DNA of 64,000 nucleotides. Source: a bacterium. Lineage in GTDB: Bacteria > Electryoneota > JAOADG01. Below are positions 35,147-44,837 of the stretch, piece by piece (within the stretch, counting starts at the first letter, position 1; every line of letters begins with the position of its first letter). Below the pieces are notes generated by a model that worked only from the letters and a program-made list of their open reading frames with translations, did not search any database and was not told the DNA's origin. The position numbers and the translations under genes were made by a program. The DNA lies in contig JAOADG010000008.1 of the NCBI GenBank assembly GCA_026417415.1, forward strand, positions 643,612-707,611, in the 5' to 3' direction.

Positions 35147-37956
35147 GCGATCGTAAGAGTTTTATCCCAACGGTCTGCTATTCAGCAGACCGTTCATTTA
35201 TATGGGAAACTTTGGGTTTCCCTGAAAAAATCCTGTGCATTGATTGCGAAACAACAGGATTGGATCTACTCAACGACTCAATTATTGAGTTGGGAATGGT
35301 ATGGGTTTACATAGATAAAATTATACCTGTGTTTCATTCACTGTTTAAAATAGATAAACCATTACCAACAGAAATAATCAATTTAACGGGAATTACCGAC
35401 GAAGAACTTAGCAGCAGTTCACACTTTCATGACAAATGTGAAGAAATTTTGGAAAGGTGCGAAGAAGCTGATACAATTTTAGGTCACAATGTACTATTTG
35501 ATTTGAATTTTCTTTCAAATGAATTGAGGAAGCATCAGAAATTGTGGATTGCACCAAATTACCTTTTCGATACACGGATGTTAGTAAGAATGTTGTATCC
35601 TGAGGCACCAAGTGGAGGATTAGCTGGATATTCAAGGTGGTTTCAATTTCATCATAACCCACATCGTGCGCTTTCAGATGCGTTAGTGACTGCACAAATA
35701 TTTTACAAGTGTCTGGATAGATTAAAATGGTTATCAAAAGAGGATTGCCAAATTCTTTCTAAGTTTGCTGAATTAGGCAATGTTGGTTTTCGGAGTATAC
35801 ATTGGGAAAAGTTAAAGACAATTGTACCTACAAAAGAAAGCCTAAATTTGCCTTCTTCACCTTGGGGAACATCTAATCAATACTGCCACAACATAAACTA
35901 TAATGGAAGTACAAGTATCGATTCAACATTGTGTAAGAATGGTTGGATTGAACGTCAACTAACGAATTTTGTTGAGAGAAAACACCAAAAAGAATATGCA
36001 CATTTTGTCCAATCTGCACTAAACAATAAATCTTGGACAGTTCTTGAAGCAGGTACTGGAATTGGTAAAACGTTTGGTTACTTAGCACCAATTGTTGAAT
36101 GGTTAAACGAAGACGAGAATAGACGCATTATTATTTCTACTTATTCTAAAACTCTTCAAGAGCAGTTATTTCATCAGGATATTCCCAAATGGTTAGATCT
36201 TGTTCCAAATGGTTCTGCAACACTTTTAAAAGGTAGATCCAATTACGTGTGTAGGTATCGTTTTGAAGAATTAATTCAAAGACGATTAAAATCTCTACAT
36301 ATTCAAGACACCATGCAGGCGTCGGCACTACTATTATGGTTGCGGTGGACACAAACAGGAGATTTTACTGAAATTGTTCCTTTGAATGAAAGTAGGTCTT
36401 TTTTTCGTTATGTTGTCGCAGATCCAATTGTATGTCGTATGCGAAATTGTCCAATGGGCGATGTGGATTGCTTTTTTGGAATACAAAGACAAAATGCTGC
36501 GACTTCAAGAATCGTTGTAGTAAATCACTCTCTTCTGTGTTATGCCCTTTTTCATCAACCTAATCTACTAGGTGTGTTTGAAGCAATAATTATTGATGAG
36601 GGACACCGTTTTGAAGAAGTGGTAAGAGATACGTTAACATCAGAAATTTCTGTGTTTACGTTAAGACAATTAAGAGAAGGGTGGTCAGAGATGACAGACC
36701 CTTTACCAGAGAATGATTACAACAAAATAAAAAGTTTTGTAGATCATTTATTGGCAATTGAACAATCGTGGGTACGGTTTCTTGCAAAAATCAAAGATGT
36801 AATTCTAAAAGTTGAAGAAAATGAATTTGGACGAAGGTTGAGATATTCAAAAGATGGTCCGGTTAATTGGAGTGAACAATCTGCTGATGCATTTGAAAAT
36901 TCCATCAAATCAGCAATGCTTGAAATAGCAAAGTTGTATAGCGATCAATTTGAAACTGTCCAATCGCTCCTTGTATTAGATAGTTTGAAAAATAGCTTAT
37001 TAAATGTTTTGGATGCTTGGGTGAAAATAAAACTCCCTAATGAAAATTATGCGACTTGGTTCGAATTACCTCCACAAACCGATTATGAAAATGTGCAGTT
37101 TTTTGCTGCACCAATCAATATTGGACCTACTTTACAAGAGTATTTATTGAAAGATAATTATTATGGTGTAATCACAAGTGCAACTTTGTCAATTCATGGG
37201 AATTTTAGTTTCTTGAAAAGAAATTTAGGATTGGATACGATAGAAAATGTAACCACTCAATCATTTCCATCACCTTTTGATCTAGATAATCAATTAAAAA
37301 TTATTGTTCCTATGTTTGGTGCGGATGCTTTTGATGGTGCCAATTTTCGAATGGACGTACTTAATGAATGGTTAGTACCTGCGTTAAAAAATACAAAAGT
37401 CAATACTTTAGTTCTTGCAACTTCTAAAAAAATAGGGAATAGGTTTTCACAAAACTGGAAAACCGTATTTTCTCAAAGAGAGTATCCGGTTTGGTTGCAA
37501 AATGTAGATGGTAGTCCATCTGAGTTGTTAGAACAATTCAAAGCACATCAACCATCCATTTTGATAGGATTTGATTCATTTTGGGAAGGAGTAGATTTAC
37601 CAGGATCATTGTTAGAGTGTATTATTATCCCGCGATTACCTTTTCCTGTTCCGGACGAACCTATTCACAATGCTAAATCTGAAATTCTAAAAAATAAAAA
37701 CCAAAATGACTTTTTAGAGTTGTCTTTGCCACAGGCAATTTTGAAAATAAGGCAGGGTATTGGAAGAATGATTCGGAAAGAAACAGATTATGGATTGGTG
37801 ATCATCTTAGATAGAAGATTGTTTACGAAAAGATATGGAACTGAAATCATGGTTTCTCTACCAGTTGAAGTAAAGCGTGTGGATACTGTAGATGAATTCA
37901 ATTCTTATTTTACTTGGATTTTAGAAAAAAAGACCAATGAAAATTTTGGGAATTGA
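35143..37956 (+). CDS. DinG-family FeS helicase fused to N-terminal DnaQ-like 3'-5' exonuclease
   Basis: The protein has 937 residues. The exonuclease domain (about 30-190) has LCIDCETTGLD, TGITDEEL, GHNVLFDLNFL and HRALSDALVT, so the DEDDh acidic residues are present. The helicase part has Walker A EAGTGIGKTFGYLAP (near 306), four cysteines spread over about residues 360-450 (VCRYRFEE, VCRMRNCPMGDVDCFFG) that should hold the 4Fe-4S cluster, DEGH near 484, and a GIGRMIR motif VI. It probably unwinds damaged or structured DNA. The start overlaps gcvPB. An 11-bp terminator-like hairpin lies 9 codons in (35169-35194). Confidence 0.92.
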   Translation: MSDRKSFIPTVCYSADRSFIWETLGFPEKILCIDCETTGLDLLNDSIIELGMVWVYIDKIIPVFHSLFKIDKPLPTEIINLTGITDEELSSSSHFHDKCEEILERCEEADTILGHNVLFDLNFLSNELRKHQKLWIAPNYLFDTRMLVRMLYPEAPSGGLAGYSRWFQFHHNPHRALSDALVTAQIFYKCLDRLKWLSKEDCQILSKFAELGNVGFRSIHWEKLKTIVPTKESLNLPSSPWGTSNQYCHNINYNGSTSIDSTLCKNGWIERQLTNFVERKHQKEYAHFVQSALNNKSWTVLEAGTGIGKTFGYLAPIVEWLNEDENRRIIISTYSKTLQEQLFHQDIPKWLDLVPNGSATLLKGRSNYVCRYRFEELIQRRLKSLHIQDTMQASALLLWLRWTQTGDFTEIVPLNESRSFFRYVVADPIVCRMRNCPMGDVDCFFGIQRQNAATSRIVVVNHSLLCYALFHQPNLLGVFEAIIIDEGHRFEEVVRDTLTSEISVFTLRQLREGWSEMTDPLPENDYNKIKSFVDHLLAIEQSWVRFLAKIKDVILKVEENEFGRRLRYSKDGPVNWSEQSADAFENSIKSAMLEIAKLYSDQFETVQSLLVLDSLKNSLLNVLDAWVKIKLPNENYATWFELPPQTDYENVQFFAAPINIGPTLQEYLLKDNYYGVITSATLSIHGNFSFLKRNLGLDTIENVTTQSFPSPFDLDNQLKIIVPMFGADAFDGANFRMDVLNEWLVPALKNTKVNTLVLATSKKIGNRFSQNWKTVFSQREYPVWLQNVDGSPSELLEQFKAHQPSILIGFDSFWEGVDLPGSLLECIIIPRLPFPVPDEPIHNAKSEILKNKNQNDFLELSLPQAILKIRQGIGRMIRKETDYGLVIILDRRLFTKRYGTEIMVSLPVEVKRVDTVDEFNSYFTWILEKKTNENFGN
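35169..35194 (+). terminator. Terminator-like hairpin inside the first codons of the exo-DinG gene
   Basis: A perfect 11-bp stem AACGGTCTGCT/AGCAGACCGTT has a 4-base loop ATTC. It is followed by CATTTATAT rather than a clean T run. It starts 26 nt into the dinG frame. It may be an attenuator between gcvPB and the rest of the chain, or an ordinary terminator if dinG translation actually begins further downstream. Confidence 0.45.
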
Positions 37957-38842
37957 TGTAGGTGGTTCTAGTATAAAGTTTGTTTTATGGGATGAATTGA
38001 TAGATTCCATTATAACACAAGGAAAAATTCCATTTCAGCCACCTACACTTAACCAGTTTTTTTCTATATTAAATACCTTACTATCCAATTTTAAAGTAGA
38101 TAAAATAGGGATTGCTGTTCCGGGAACGCTCGATTTAAATAGAGAATATTCTATCTTTGTGCCGAATTTACAAGATTGGAATTCAGTTCCTTTAAAATTT
38201 TTAATCGAGAATGAATACAAGATTGAAACAGGTTTAGAAAATGATGCAAACTCAGCAGCTTATGCTGAATACGTTTTAGGATCAGGAAAAAACACAAACG
38301 GTATTGTTTTACTTACTTTAGGTACAGGTGTCGGTGGTGGAGTAGTTTTACATGGTGAATTGATGGTAGGTGCAAATGGTGGAGGTGCAGAATTGGGACA
38401 TTTTTGTATTGATGTAAATGGTTTTCCTTGTAATTGTGGTTCCAATGGATGTTTGGAACAATATGTTAGTATTCATGGTATAAAGAGGTTGGGTGAACTT
38501 TTGGATCCTCACCGAAGAAGTTTATCGCCACAAGAATGGTCAGAATTAGCGGATAAAGGAGATTCTTTTGCAAAGTTTTTATGGGAAAAAATTGGTCATT
38601 ATATAGGATTGGGAGTTTCCTCTTACGTAAACATTTTTCATCCTTCTAAAGTGGTAATTGGTGGAGGTATTTCTAATGCTGGTGAAAAATTGCTTAACCC
38701 TATACGCCATACCGTACAAAAAAGAGCATTTAAAAGTTTGGTATCTGACTTAACTATTGAAAAAGCTTTACTTGGAGATTTTGCAGGTGCAATAGGGATT
38801 TCTTTATTATCCATTAAAAAACGAGGTAAAAACTATGAATAA
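37937..38842 (+). CDS. ROK-family sugar kinase (glucokinase-like)
   Basis: The protein has 301 residues. It has the phosphate-1 motif ILGIDVGGSSIKFVLWD and the phosphate-2/adenosine regions LLTLGTGVGGGVVLHGEL and KVVIGGGISNAGEKLL. The zinc-binding signature of ROK proteins is CNCGSNGCLE, preceded by the catalytic-type GAELGHF. No N-terminal helix-turn-helix is present, so it is a kinase, not a repressor. The substrate is most likely glucose or another hexose. It overlaps dinG by 20 nt and the next gene by 8 nt. Confidence 0.9.
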   Translation: MKILGIDVGGSSIKFVLWDELIDSIITQGKIPFQPPTLNQFFSILNTLLSNFKVDKIGIAVPGTLDLNREYSIFVPNLQDWNSVPLKFLIENEYKIETGLENDANSAAYAEYVLGSGKNTNGIVLLTLGTGVGGGVVLHGELMVGANGGGAELGHFCIDVNGFPCNCGSNGCLEQYVSIHGIKRLGELLDPHRRSLSPQEWSELADKGDSFAKFLWEKIGHYIGLGVSSYVNIFHPSKVVIGGGISNAGEKLLNPIRHTVQKRAFKSLVSDLTIEKALLGDFAGAIGISLLSIKKRGKNYE

Positions 38843-39242
38843 AGGATTAAATTTATTGATTATATCGCTATTATTTTTCTTTGGTTTCAATGGTTGTGTT
38901 AAAGCGAATGAAGAAGATTTATTTAATGAGGCCAAGTCATTACAAGAAAAACAACAGACAAAACAAGCCATTGCAAAATATGAAGAGTTAATTTCAAAAT
39001 TTCCAAAAGGGAAATATGCCGCTAAATCCCAATTTATGGTTGGTTTTTTATACGCCAATGAATTAAAGGATTATAGCAAAGCCAAATCCGCATATGAAAA
39101 TTTTTTAAAAAACTATTCTACAGAGGTGGATTCTGGAATGGTTGCTTCGGCAAAATGGGAATTAAAATACCTAGGGAAAGATATTAATGAAATTGAAGAA
39201 TTAAAGAATTTAGTTCCCCCTGATACAACGAATACAAAATAA
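38835..39242 (+). CDS. TPR-containing lipoprotein
   Basis: The protein has 135 residues. The N-terminus (MNKGLNLLIISLLFFFGFNG then C) ends in a lipobox with Cys21, so it is a predicted lipoprotein. The mature part is made of helical tetratricopeptide-like repeats (LFNEAKSLQEKQQTKQAIAK, FPKGKYAAKSQFMVGFLYAN), similar to YfiO/BamD-type or outer-membrane assembly TPRs. It sits between the ROK kinase and the MoxR gene, overlapping both, and may serve the Bat machinery; that is inference. Confidence 0.75.
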   Translation: MNKGLNLLIISLLFFFGFNGCVKANEEDLFNEAKSLQEKQQTKQAIAKYEELISKFPKGKYAAKSQFMVGFLYANELKDYSKAKSAYENFLKNYSTEVDSGMVASAKWELKYLGKDINEIEELKNLVPPDTTNTK

Positions 39243-40243
39243 TGGAAAAACATATGAACATAGATATTAAAGCAATAACTGAATTGATTCTACGTGAATC
39301 CGAAGTACTCAATCGAATTCGTAGATCTTTAGCACAAGTGATCGTGGGACAATCGTATTTAATTGATCGAATGCTCATTGCTCTTCTTTGTGACGGGCAT
39401 TTGTTACTTGAAGGCGTTCCTGGTTTAGCGAAAACATTGGCAGCAAAATCCTTGGCAGCTTCCGTAAAAGCAAGTTTCCATCGCATTCAGTTTACTCCAG
39501 ACCTTCTACCTGCTGACGTAACCGGAACATTGGTATTGGATTTAAAAGAACAAAAGTTTATTACTAAAAAAGGACCTATCTTTACCAACTTTTTGTTAGC
39601 AGATGAAATTAATCGTGCGCCTGCAAAAGTACAATCGGCACTATTAGAGGGAATGCAAGAAAGACAAGTAACCATTGGTGAAAATTCTTATCCTTTACCG
39701 ACACCATTTTTTGTAATCGCTACCCAAAATCCTTTAGAACAAGAAGGCACTTACCCATTACCGGAAGCTCAATTGGATCGTTTTTTAATGAAAGTTCTTT
39801 TAACCTATCCGTCGCGCGAGGAAGAAAAGATTATATTACGTGAGCAACAAAGAATAATGAGTACGAAGCTTGAACCGGTCATCACGCCTGAGGAGTTATT
39901 ACGTATTCGTGAAGCTTGTCATACAATTTATACCGATGAAAAAATAGAGAATTATGTATTAGATATAGTACAAGCAACAAGAAATCCAGTTTCTATGGGT
40001 ATCAAAGAATTGGATGGTATGATTCGGTATGGTGCAAGTCCGAGAGCATCTATTTATTTAGTGGCTTGTGCAAGAGCCCATGCTTTCCTACAAAAAAGAG
40101 GTTTTGTTTTACCTGATGATGTTCGCGCAGTTGGTCCTGATGTATTAAGGCACAGAATAGGGTTAAGTTACGAAGCAGAAGCCCAAGATTATACAGCGGA
40201 CAGCATAATAAAAACCATTTTTGATCGTATTTTGGTACCGTAA
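39242..40243 (+). CDS. MoxR-family AAA+ ATPase
   Basis: The protein has 333 residues. Walker A is LEGVPGLAKT (about 56-65), Walker B is LLADEINRAPAKVQSALLEG, and sensor-type residues follow in FFVIATQNPLEQEGTYPLPE and AQLDRF. MoxR ATPases act as chaperones, usually together with a VWA-domain partner. In bat operons the ATPase stands first. It overlaps the DUF58 gene by 1 nt. Confidence 0.96.
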   Translation: MEKHMNIDIKAITELILRESEVLNRIRRSLAQVIVGQSYLIDRMLIALLCDGHLLLEGVPGLAKTLAAKSLAASVKASFHRIQFTPDLLPADVTGTLVLDLKEQKFITKKGPIFTNFLLADEINRAPAKVQSALLEGMQERQVTIGENSYPLPTPFFVIATQNPLEQEGTYPLPEAQLDRFLMKVLLTYPSREEEKIILREQQRIMSTKLEPVITPEELLRIREACHTIYTDEKIENYVLDIVQATRNPVSMGIKELDGMIRYGASPRASIYLVACARAHAFLQKRGFVLPDDVRAVGPDVLRHRIGLSYEAEAQDYTADSIIKTIFDRILVP

Positions 40244-41118
40244 TGGATATTCAAGATTTACTGAAACGTGTAAAAGAAGTAGAAATACGAACTCGAGGTA
40301 TTGTCCGATCTACGTTTTCTGGACAATATCATTCTGTATTTCGTGGTAGAGGAGTGACTTTTCGTGAAGTTCGCGATTACATTCCCGGTGATGATATAAG
40401 AGATATTGATTGGAATGTTTCAGCGAGAATGAATCATCCTTATGTGAAGACCTTTGAAGAGGATCGTGAACTTACTGTTTTACTATTAGTTGATATATCA
40501 TCATCACAATCTTTTGGTTCTGTAAAACAGTTCAAACGTGAAGTTGCTGCAGAAATAGCAGCTATATTGGCCTTTTCTGCCATAAGAAACAATGATTTGG
40601 TCGGTTTAGGTCTATTTACTGACTTTATTGAAAGATATTTACCCCCGAAAAAAGGAAGACCGCAGGCATTTCGTGTATTAGCTGAGTTAGTAGAATTTGA
40701 ACCGAAACATAAAACAACAAACATTGCCAATGCTTTGCAATTTGTAAACCGTGTTTTTAGAAAAAGAGCAATCGTATTTGTGTTATCGGACTTTTTAGAT
40801 AGCTCTTTTGAAAATGAATTATTGCAAGTAGCTCTCAGACATGATGTAGTGGCAATACATTTGGTTGATCCATTTGAAAGAAAACTACCGGAAATTGGAT
40901 GGGTAAAATTTTTAGATTCGGAAACGAATGAAGAGGTTTGGTTAAATACTAATAGTAAAAAAGTACAACAATTGTGGAGTACAAGTTTTATCCAAGAACA
41001 ATTAAAAGTTGCAGAAATATGTAAAAAAGCTAAAGTTGATAGAATCGAGATTTCAACTGTCCAAGATATTGTTCCACTTTTAACATCATTCTTTAAACAA
41101 CGTGAAAAGCGTTTCTAA
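40243..41118 (+). CDS. DUF58 / VWA-like protein of the Bat operon
   Basis: The protein has 291 residues. The DUF58 core has FRGRGVTFREVRDYIPGDDI (the conserved YxxGD) and RDIDWNVSARM. It is followed by a VWA-like fold with the MIDAS segment VDISSSQSFGS. DUF58 proteins pair with MoxR ATPases in envelope-associated quality control. It is cytoplasmic, with no membrane span visible. It overlaps the next gene by 17 nt. Confidence 0.93.
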   Translation: MDIQDLLKRVKEVEIRTRGIVRSTFSGQYHSVFRGRGVTFREVRDYIPGDDIRDIDWNVSARMNHPYVKTFEEDRELTVLLLVDISSSQSFGSVKQFKREVAAEIAAILAFSAIRNNDLVGLGLFTDFIERYLPPKKGRPQAFRVLAELVEFEPKHKTTNIANALQFVNRVFRKRAIVFVLSDFLDSSFENELLQVALRHDVVAIHLVDPFERKLPEIGWVKFLDSETNEEVWLNTNSKKVQQLWSTSFIQEQLKVAEICKKAKVDRIEISTVQDIVPLLTSFFKQREKRF

Positions 41119-42136
41119 GTTAGTCCTTGCTACTGTTTTGAAATTGTTTCTATTGAGCACGGTTCAAGCTGTTCAATTAGATGCACGTATTAGCAAAACT
41201 AGTGTAATTTTAGGCGACTCAATTACTTTTTCCATTCAACTTACGGATGTAACTAAAAAATCAAAGTTCATCGGTCCTTGGACTGGAAATTGGCCACAAC
41301 CTTTTGTTTTACTTCAAAGTAAACCTTTGATAGAAGATAATAAAAAATGGATTTGGGAAGGTATTTTTACAATCATTGACACTGGACAAGTTCAATTACC
41401 TTCTTTTGATGTGCTTGTGATACAAGGAAAAGATACTACATATTTGAAAACCAATCCTATTCCTATTGAAGTAAAAAGTACATTAATAGAAAAAGTTAAA
41501 GAACAAAATTTGACTCTAGATTCTCTTTTAGAAAAAAACAAACCTCCAAAATCAATTCCACCTTCTTTTTGGGAATGGTTGCTTTGGTTAGGAATACCGC
41601 TTGTAGCGATCAGTTTATTTTTAGGGATTAGGAAATATTTATCCTATCGTAAATCTTTGTTACCATCCCCACCACCTCCACCTCCACCAACACCTGAAGA
41701 AATCGTTCGCCGTAAATTGAATGTTATCCTTAAAGAAGCAAAATGGCAATTAGGTGACGTCAAGGGTTTCGTAACTGATTTGGTCAATGCATTAAAAGAG
41801 TACATTGATGCAAAATTCGAACTTCAAACACTTGAAAGTACTACTTTTGAATTATTAGATGAAAAGTATAAAACAATACTTGGATTAGACGAACACGAAA
41901 CATTAATTCGGATGTTTTACATTGCTGATGAAGTTAAATTTGCTAAAGGAAATATGGCTAACGAAAGATGTTTAGAAGCTATTCGAGAAGCTGAGAATTT
42001 AATTGAAATTTGGTATCAAAGAAAAGAAATGGAAAAACAAAATTCTTTAGAGAGTAGCACAGTTCAAACGCAAGTTGTTGAGAAAATGGATGAATCTAAT
42101 ATAGAAAAAGACACTGAAAGACTAAACCATCAATGA
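41102..42136 (+). CDS. Bat-operon membrane protein, DUF4381-like
   Basis: The protein has 344 residues from GTG 41102. A signal peptide (to about 22) leads to an Ig-like periplasmic domain (about 23-130) and a single membrane span (about 158-178, LLWLGIPLVAISLFLGIRKY). A short proline-rich stretch (PPPPPPP, about 196-202) follows. The cytoplasmic C-terminal helical domain (about 205-320) has the pattern seen in DUF4381/BatD C-termini. It stands between DUF58 and BatA, a common slot in Bacteroidota. Function unproved. Confidence 0.75.
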   Translation: MKSVSKLVLATVLKLFLLSTVQAVQLDARISKTSVILGDSITFSIQLTDVTKKSKFIGPWTGNWPQPFVLLQSKPLIEDNKKWIWEGIFTIIDTGQVQLPSFDVLVIQGKDTTYLKTNPIPIEVKSTLIEKVKEQNLTLDSLLEKNKPPKSIPPSFWEWLLWLGIPLVAISLFLGIRKYLSYRKSLLPSPPPPPPPTPEEIVRRKLNVILKEAKWQLGDVKGFVTDLVNALKEYIDAKFELQTLESTTFELLDEKYKTILGLDEHETLIRMFYIADEVKFAKGNMANERCLEAIREAENLIEIWYQRKEMEKQNSLESSTVQTQVVEKMDESNIEKDTERLNHQ

Positions 42137-43128
42137 CCATAGTGTTTGCGAATCCATTAGCATTTTTACTGGTTATTCCATTAATTCTATGGGTTTACTT
42201 TGAATTGAAAGTAAATCAACATAGAGAAATACCAATAAAAATAACTTCTTTTAAGCATTTAATGTACTATAAACTAAAAAGTAATTTTTACTGGAATAAA
42301 ATTTTTCTTTTTTTAAGAACAATAGTTTTTTTATTACTTATTTTAGCATTTTCACGACCCCAATCTGTTTCAGGTGGCGAACGCTCTGAAACTGAGGGTG
42401 TGGATATCATTTTAGTAATTGATGTGTCAGGTTCAATGTTGGCATTAGATTTTGAACCGAAAAATCGTTTAGAAGCTGCAAAGGAAGCCGCAAAACAATT
42501 TGTGGACAATCGTAAAAATGATAGGATTGGTTTGGTTGTTTTTTCTAAAGAAGCTTATACCCAATGTCCATTGACGATAGATCATACAGTATTAAAAAAA
42601 ATGATTGATTTAACACGAGTTAGAGAATTAGAAGAAGATGGGACAGCAATTGGCGCCGGATTGATTGTTGCATTAAATCGTTTACAAGCATCCAAGTCCC
42701 CTTCAAAGGTTATTATTTTGTTAACAGACGGGGTTAACAATCAAATGGTCTTTTCACCATTAGATGCTGCAGAAAAAGCAAAAGAAATGAAAGTAAAAGT
42801 TTATACAGTAGGAGTTGGTAAAAAAGGAATGGCACCTTATCCGGTTCAAACCCCTTTTGGAACTCAGATGCAAATGGTGCCGGTGGAAATAGATGAAGAA
42901 TTGTTGCAAGCGATTGCTGATAAAACAGGAGGCACTTACAATCGAGCGACTGATCAAAAATCATTACGGACTATTTATGCAAAAATTGATCAAATGGAAC
43001 GATATAAGATAGAGGGGGTGAAATGGCGTAGAATAGAAGACCTGTTTCATTGGTTCGTTTTGAGTAGTTTATTATTACTAGGAATTGAATATACAATCAA
43101 ACATATTTTAAATCTAACAGTTCAATGA
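42133..43128 (+). CDS. batA: BatA: membrane-anchored VWA protein
   Basis: The protein has 331 residues. Two N-terminal spans (about 5-22 and 58-78) and one C-terminal span (about 305-325) flank a VWA domain. The MIDAS is LVIDVSGSMLALDF (Asp-x-Ser-x-Ser), with Thr and Asp further on (LLTDGVNNQ). This is the first of two tandem VWA proteins typical of bat operons, which were named for aerotolerance in Bacteroides fragilis. The interaction with MoxR is inferred from family knowledge. It overlaps neighbours by 4 nt on both sides. Confidence 0.93.
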   Translation: MTIVFANPLAFLLVIPLILWVYFELKVNQHREIPIKITSFKHLMYYKLKSNFYWNKIFLFLRTIVFLLLILAFSRPQSVSGGERSETEGVDIILVIDVSGSMLALDFEPKNRLEAAKEAAKQFVDNRKNDRIGLVVFSKEAYTQCPLTIDHTVLKKMIDLTRVRELEEDGTAIGAGLIVALNRLQASKSPSKVIILLTDGVNNQMVFSPLDAAEKAKEMKVKVYTVGVGKKGMAPYPVQTPFGTQMQMVPVEIDEELLQAIADKTGGTYNRATDQKSLRTIYAKIDQMERYKIEGVKWRRIEDLFHWFVLSSLLLLGIEYTIKHILNLTVQ

Positions 43129-44168
43129 TGCTCCAATTTAAATATGAAATTGTACTTTACTTTTTATGGGTACCATTTGTGTTATGGTTTATCTCAACTT
43201 GGATACGTAAAAAGAGAATTTTAGCTCTAAATCAAAATTTTCCTAATTGGCAAAAACTTTTAGGAATGTGTCTCCGACCGCAGTATGAAATTATCTTTTT
43301 CTGTTTAGCAATATTCTTTTTAATGATAGGGCTTGCTGATCCAAGAATAGGCACAAAAGTTGAAAAAGTAGAAAGACGAGGTGCAGATATTGTTTTTGTT
43401 TTAGACATTTCTAGATCTATGGATGCTACAGATGTCTCTCCAAGTCGATTAGAATTGGCAAAATTTAAAATTAATAGAATTTTAGATAAACTTACGAATG
43501 ATCGTGTAGCATTAATCTTTCTCTCATCAAGACCATACTTACAAATTCCTTTAACCATAGATGTTAGCATTCTACGAACTTGGCTTCAAGCAGTAGATAG
43601 TGAAGTATTGCCTGGTGGAGGAACGGATATTGGTGCCGCTTTATTGCTTGCAGCAGAACAATTTGATGAAGATCCCGCACGAGATAAAGGTATTGTTTTA
43701 CTTACAGATGGCGAAGATCACGAAGGAAATTTAAGTAGTGCTATTGAGGAACTTAAAAAAGCTGGAATTCGTTTATATATATTGGGAATTGGTACGTTAG
43801 AAGGAGGACCAATTCCTTTGAGAAATAGAGCGGGACAATTTAAAACTGATGCTTCTGGACAACTTGTAATCACACAATTGAAAGAAACTGTTTTACGTTC
43901 TATCGCAGAAAAAACAAATGGTAGGTATATCAGGGTTCGAGGTGATGAAGGTGATGTATCATTTATTGTTAATGGAGTATTCCAATTAGACAAAAAAAAG
44001 ATTGCTGAAAAAATTGTTACTGAATACGAAAGTAGGGGATTATGGTTTGTTACTTTAGGTGCATTTCTACTTTTGTTAGATAGAGTGTTACCCATAAAAC
44101 GAAAATATAATATAGGTTTAATAAGAAATTTATATAAATTTAAGAGTAAATCGGGTTGGAGTATTTGA
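43125..44168 (+). CDS. batB: BatB: membrane-anchored VWA protein
   Basis: The protein has 347 residues. Membrane spans are near residues 8-26 and 55-72, and near the C-terminus (about 307-325). The VWA domain shows MIDAS VLDISRSMDATDV and LLTDGEDHEGN, then LYILGIGTLEGG. It has a different, shorter C-terminal tail than BatA. A 3-nt gap separates it from batC, the only non-overlapping junction in this chain. Confidence 0.92.
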   Translation: MMLQFKYEIVLYFLWVPFVLWFISTWIRKKRILALNQNFPNWQKLLGMCLRPQYEIIFFCLAIFFLMIGLADPRIGTKVEKVERRGADIVFVLDISRSMDATDVSPSRLELAKFKINRILDKLTNDRVALIFLSSRPYLQIPLTIDVSILRTWLQAVDSEVLPGGGTDIGAALLLAAEQFDEDPARDKGIVLLTDGEDHEGNLSSAIEELKKAGIRLYILGIGTLEGGPIPLRNRAGQFKTDASGQLVITQLKETVLRSIAEKTNGRYIRVRGDEGDVSFIVNGVFQLDKKKIAEKIVTEYESRGLWFVTLGAFLLLLDRVLPIKRKYNIGLIRNLYKFKSKSGWSI

Positions 44169-44171
44169 TGT

Positions 44172-44837
44172 ATGAAATTTGACTTAACAAATTGGATGAA
44201 GTTGAATACAATTGTAGTTGTGCTGTTTATTTTTATTTTACCAAAAATGGTGGTAGCAGCATCTGCTAGACAGTTGGTGAATGAAGGGAATAGACTGTTA
44301 AGTACAAATAATCCAGAAAAGATGAATGAAGCTGTAGAAAAGTACTTAGAAGCACGAGAAAAAAGAAAGAATAGATATGAAATTCCATTTAATATTGGCA
44401 CTGCTTATAGTGATTTAAAGCGTAATGAAGAAGCAATCAACTGGCTTTTAGAAGCGACGAAAAGTAAAGACCCAAAAATTAAAGCAGATGCTTTTTATCA
44501 ATTAGGTAATATTTTTCTTAAACAAAAACAATATGAAGACGCTATCAAAAATTATACTCAATCATTACGATATGATCCTGGTGATAGTGCTACGCGAAAA
44601 AATTTAGAATTGGCATTTTGGTTAAACAAATTGCCTCCTCCTGATTCAACTCAGCATACGCAAAAGGAAAACGATCAGCAACAGGATCAAAATCAACAAA
44701 ATCAGGAAAAACAACAACCAAAAGATGATCAAATGTTGCAAAAAGCACAACAAAAAGAAGCTGAAGTACAAAAAAGGTTACTAAAGAAAAGAAATGAAGG
44801 GGATGCAGCATTTCCAACATCTGGAAAGGATTGGTGA
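44172..44837 (+). CDS. batC: BatC: TPR protein
   Basis: The protein has 221 residues. A signal-like N-terminus (to about 33) precedes tetratricopeptide repeats (RYEIPFNIGTAYSDLKRNEE, ADAFYQLGNIFLKQKQYEDA, about 75-150). The tail is low-complexity Gln/Lys-rich (about 165-215), as is usual for BatC. It overlaps batD by 44 nt. Confidence 0.85.
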   Translation: MKFDLTNWMKLNTIVVVLFIFILPKMVVAASARQLVNEGNRLLSTNNPEKMNEAVEKYLEAREKRKNRYEIPFNIGTAYSDLKRNEEAINWLLEATKSKDPKIKADAFYQLGNIFLKQKQYEDAIKNYTQSLRYDPGDSATRKNLELAFWLNKLPPPDSTQHTQKENDQQQDQNQQNQEKQQPKDDQMLQKAQQKEAEVQKRLLKKRNEGDAAFPTSGKDW

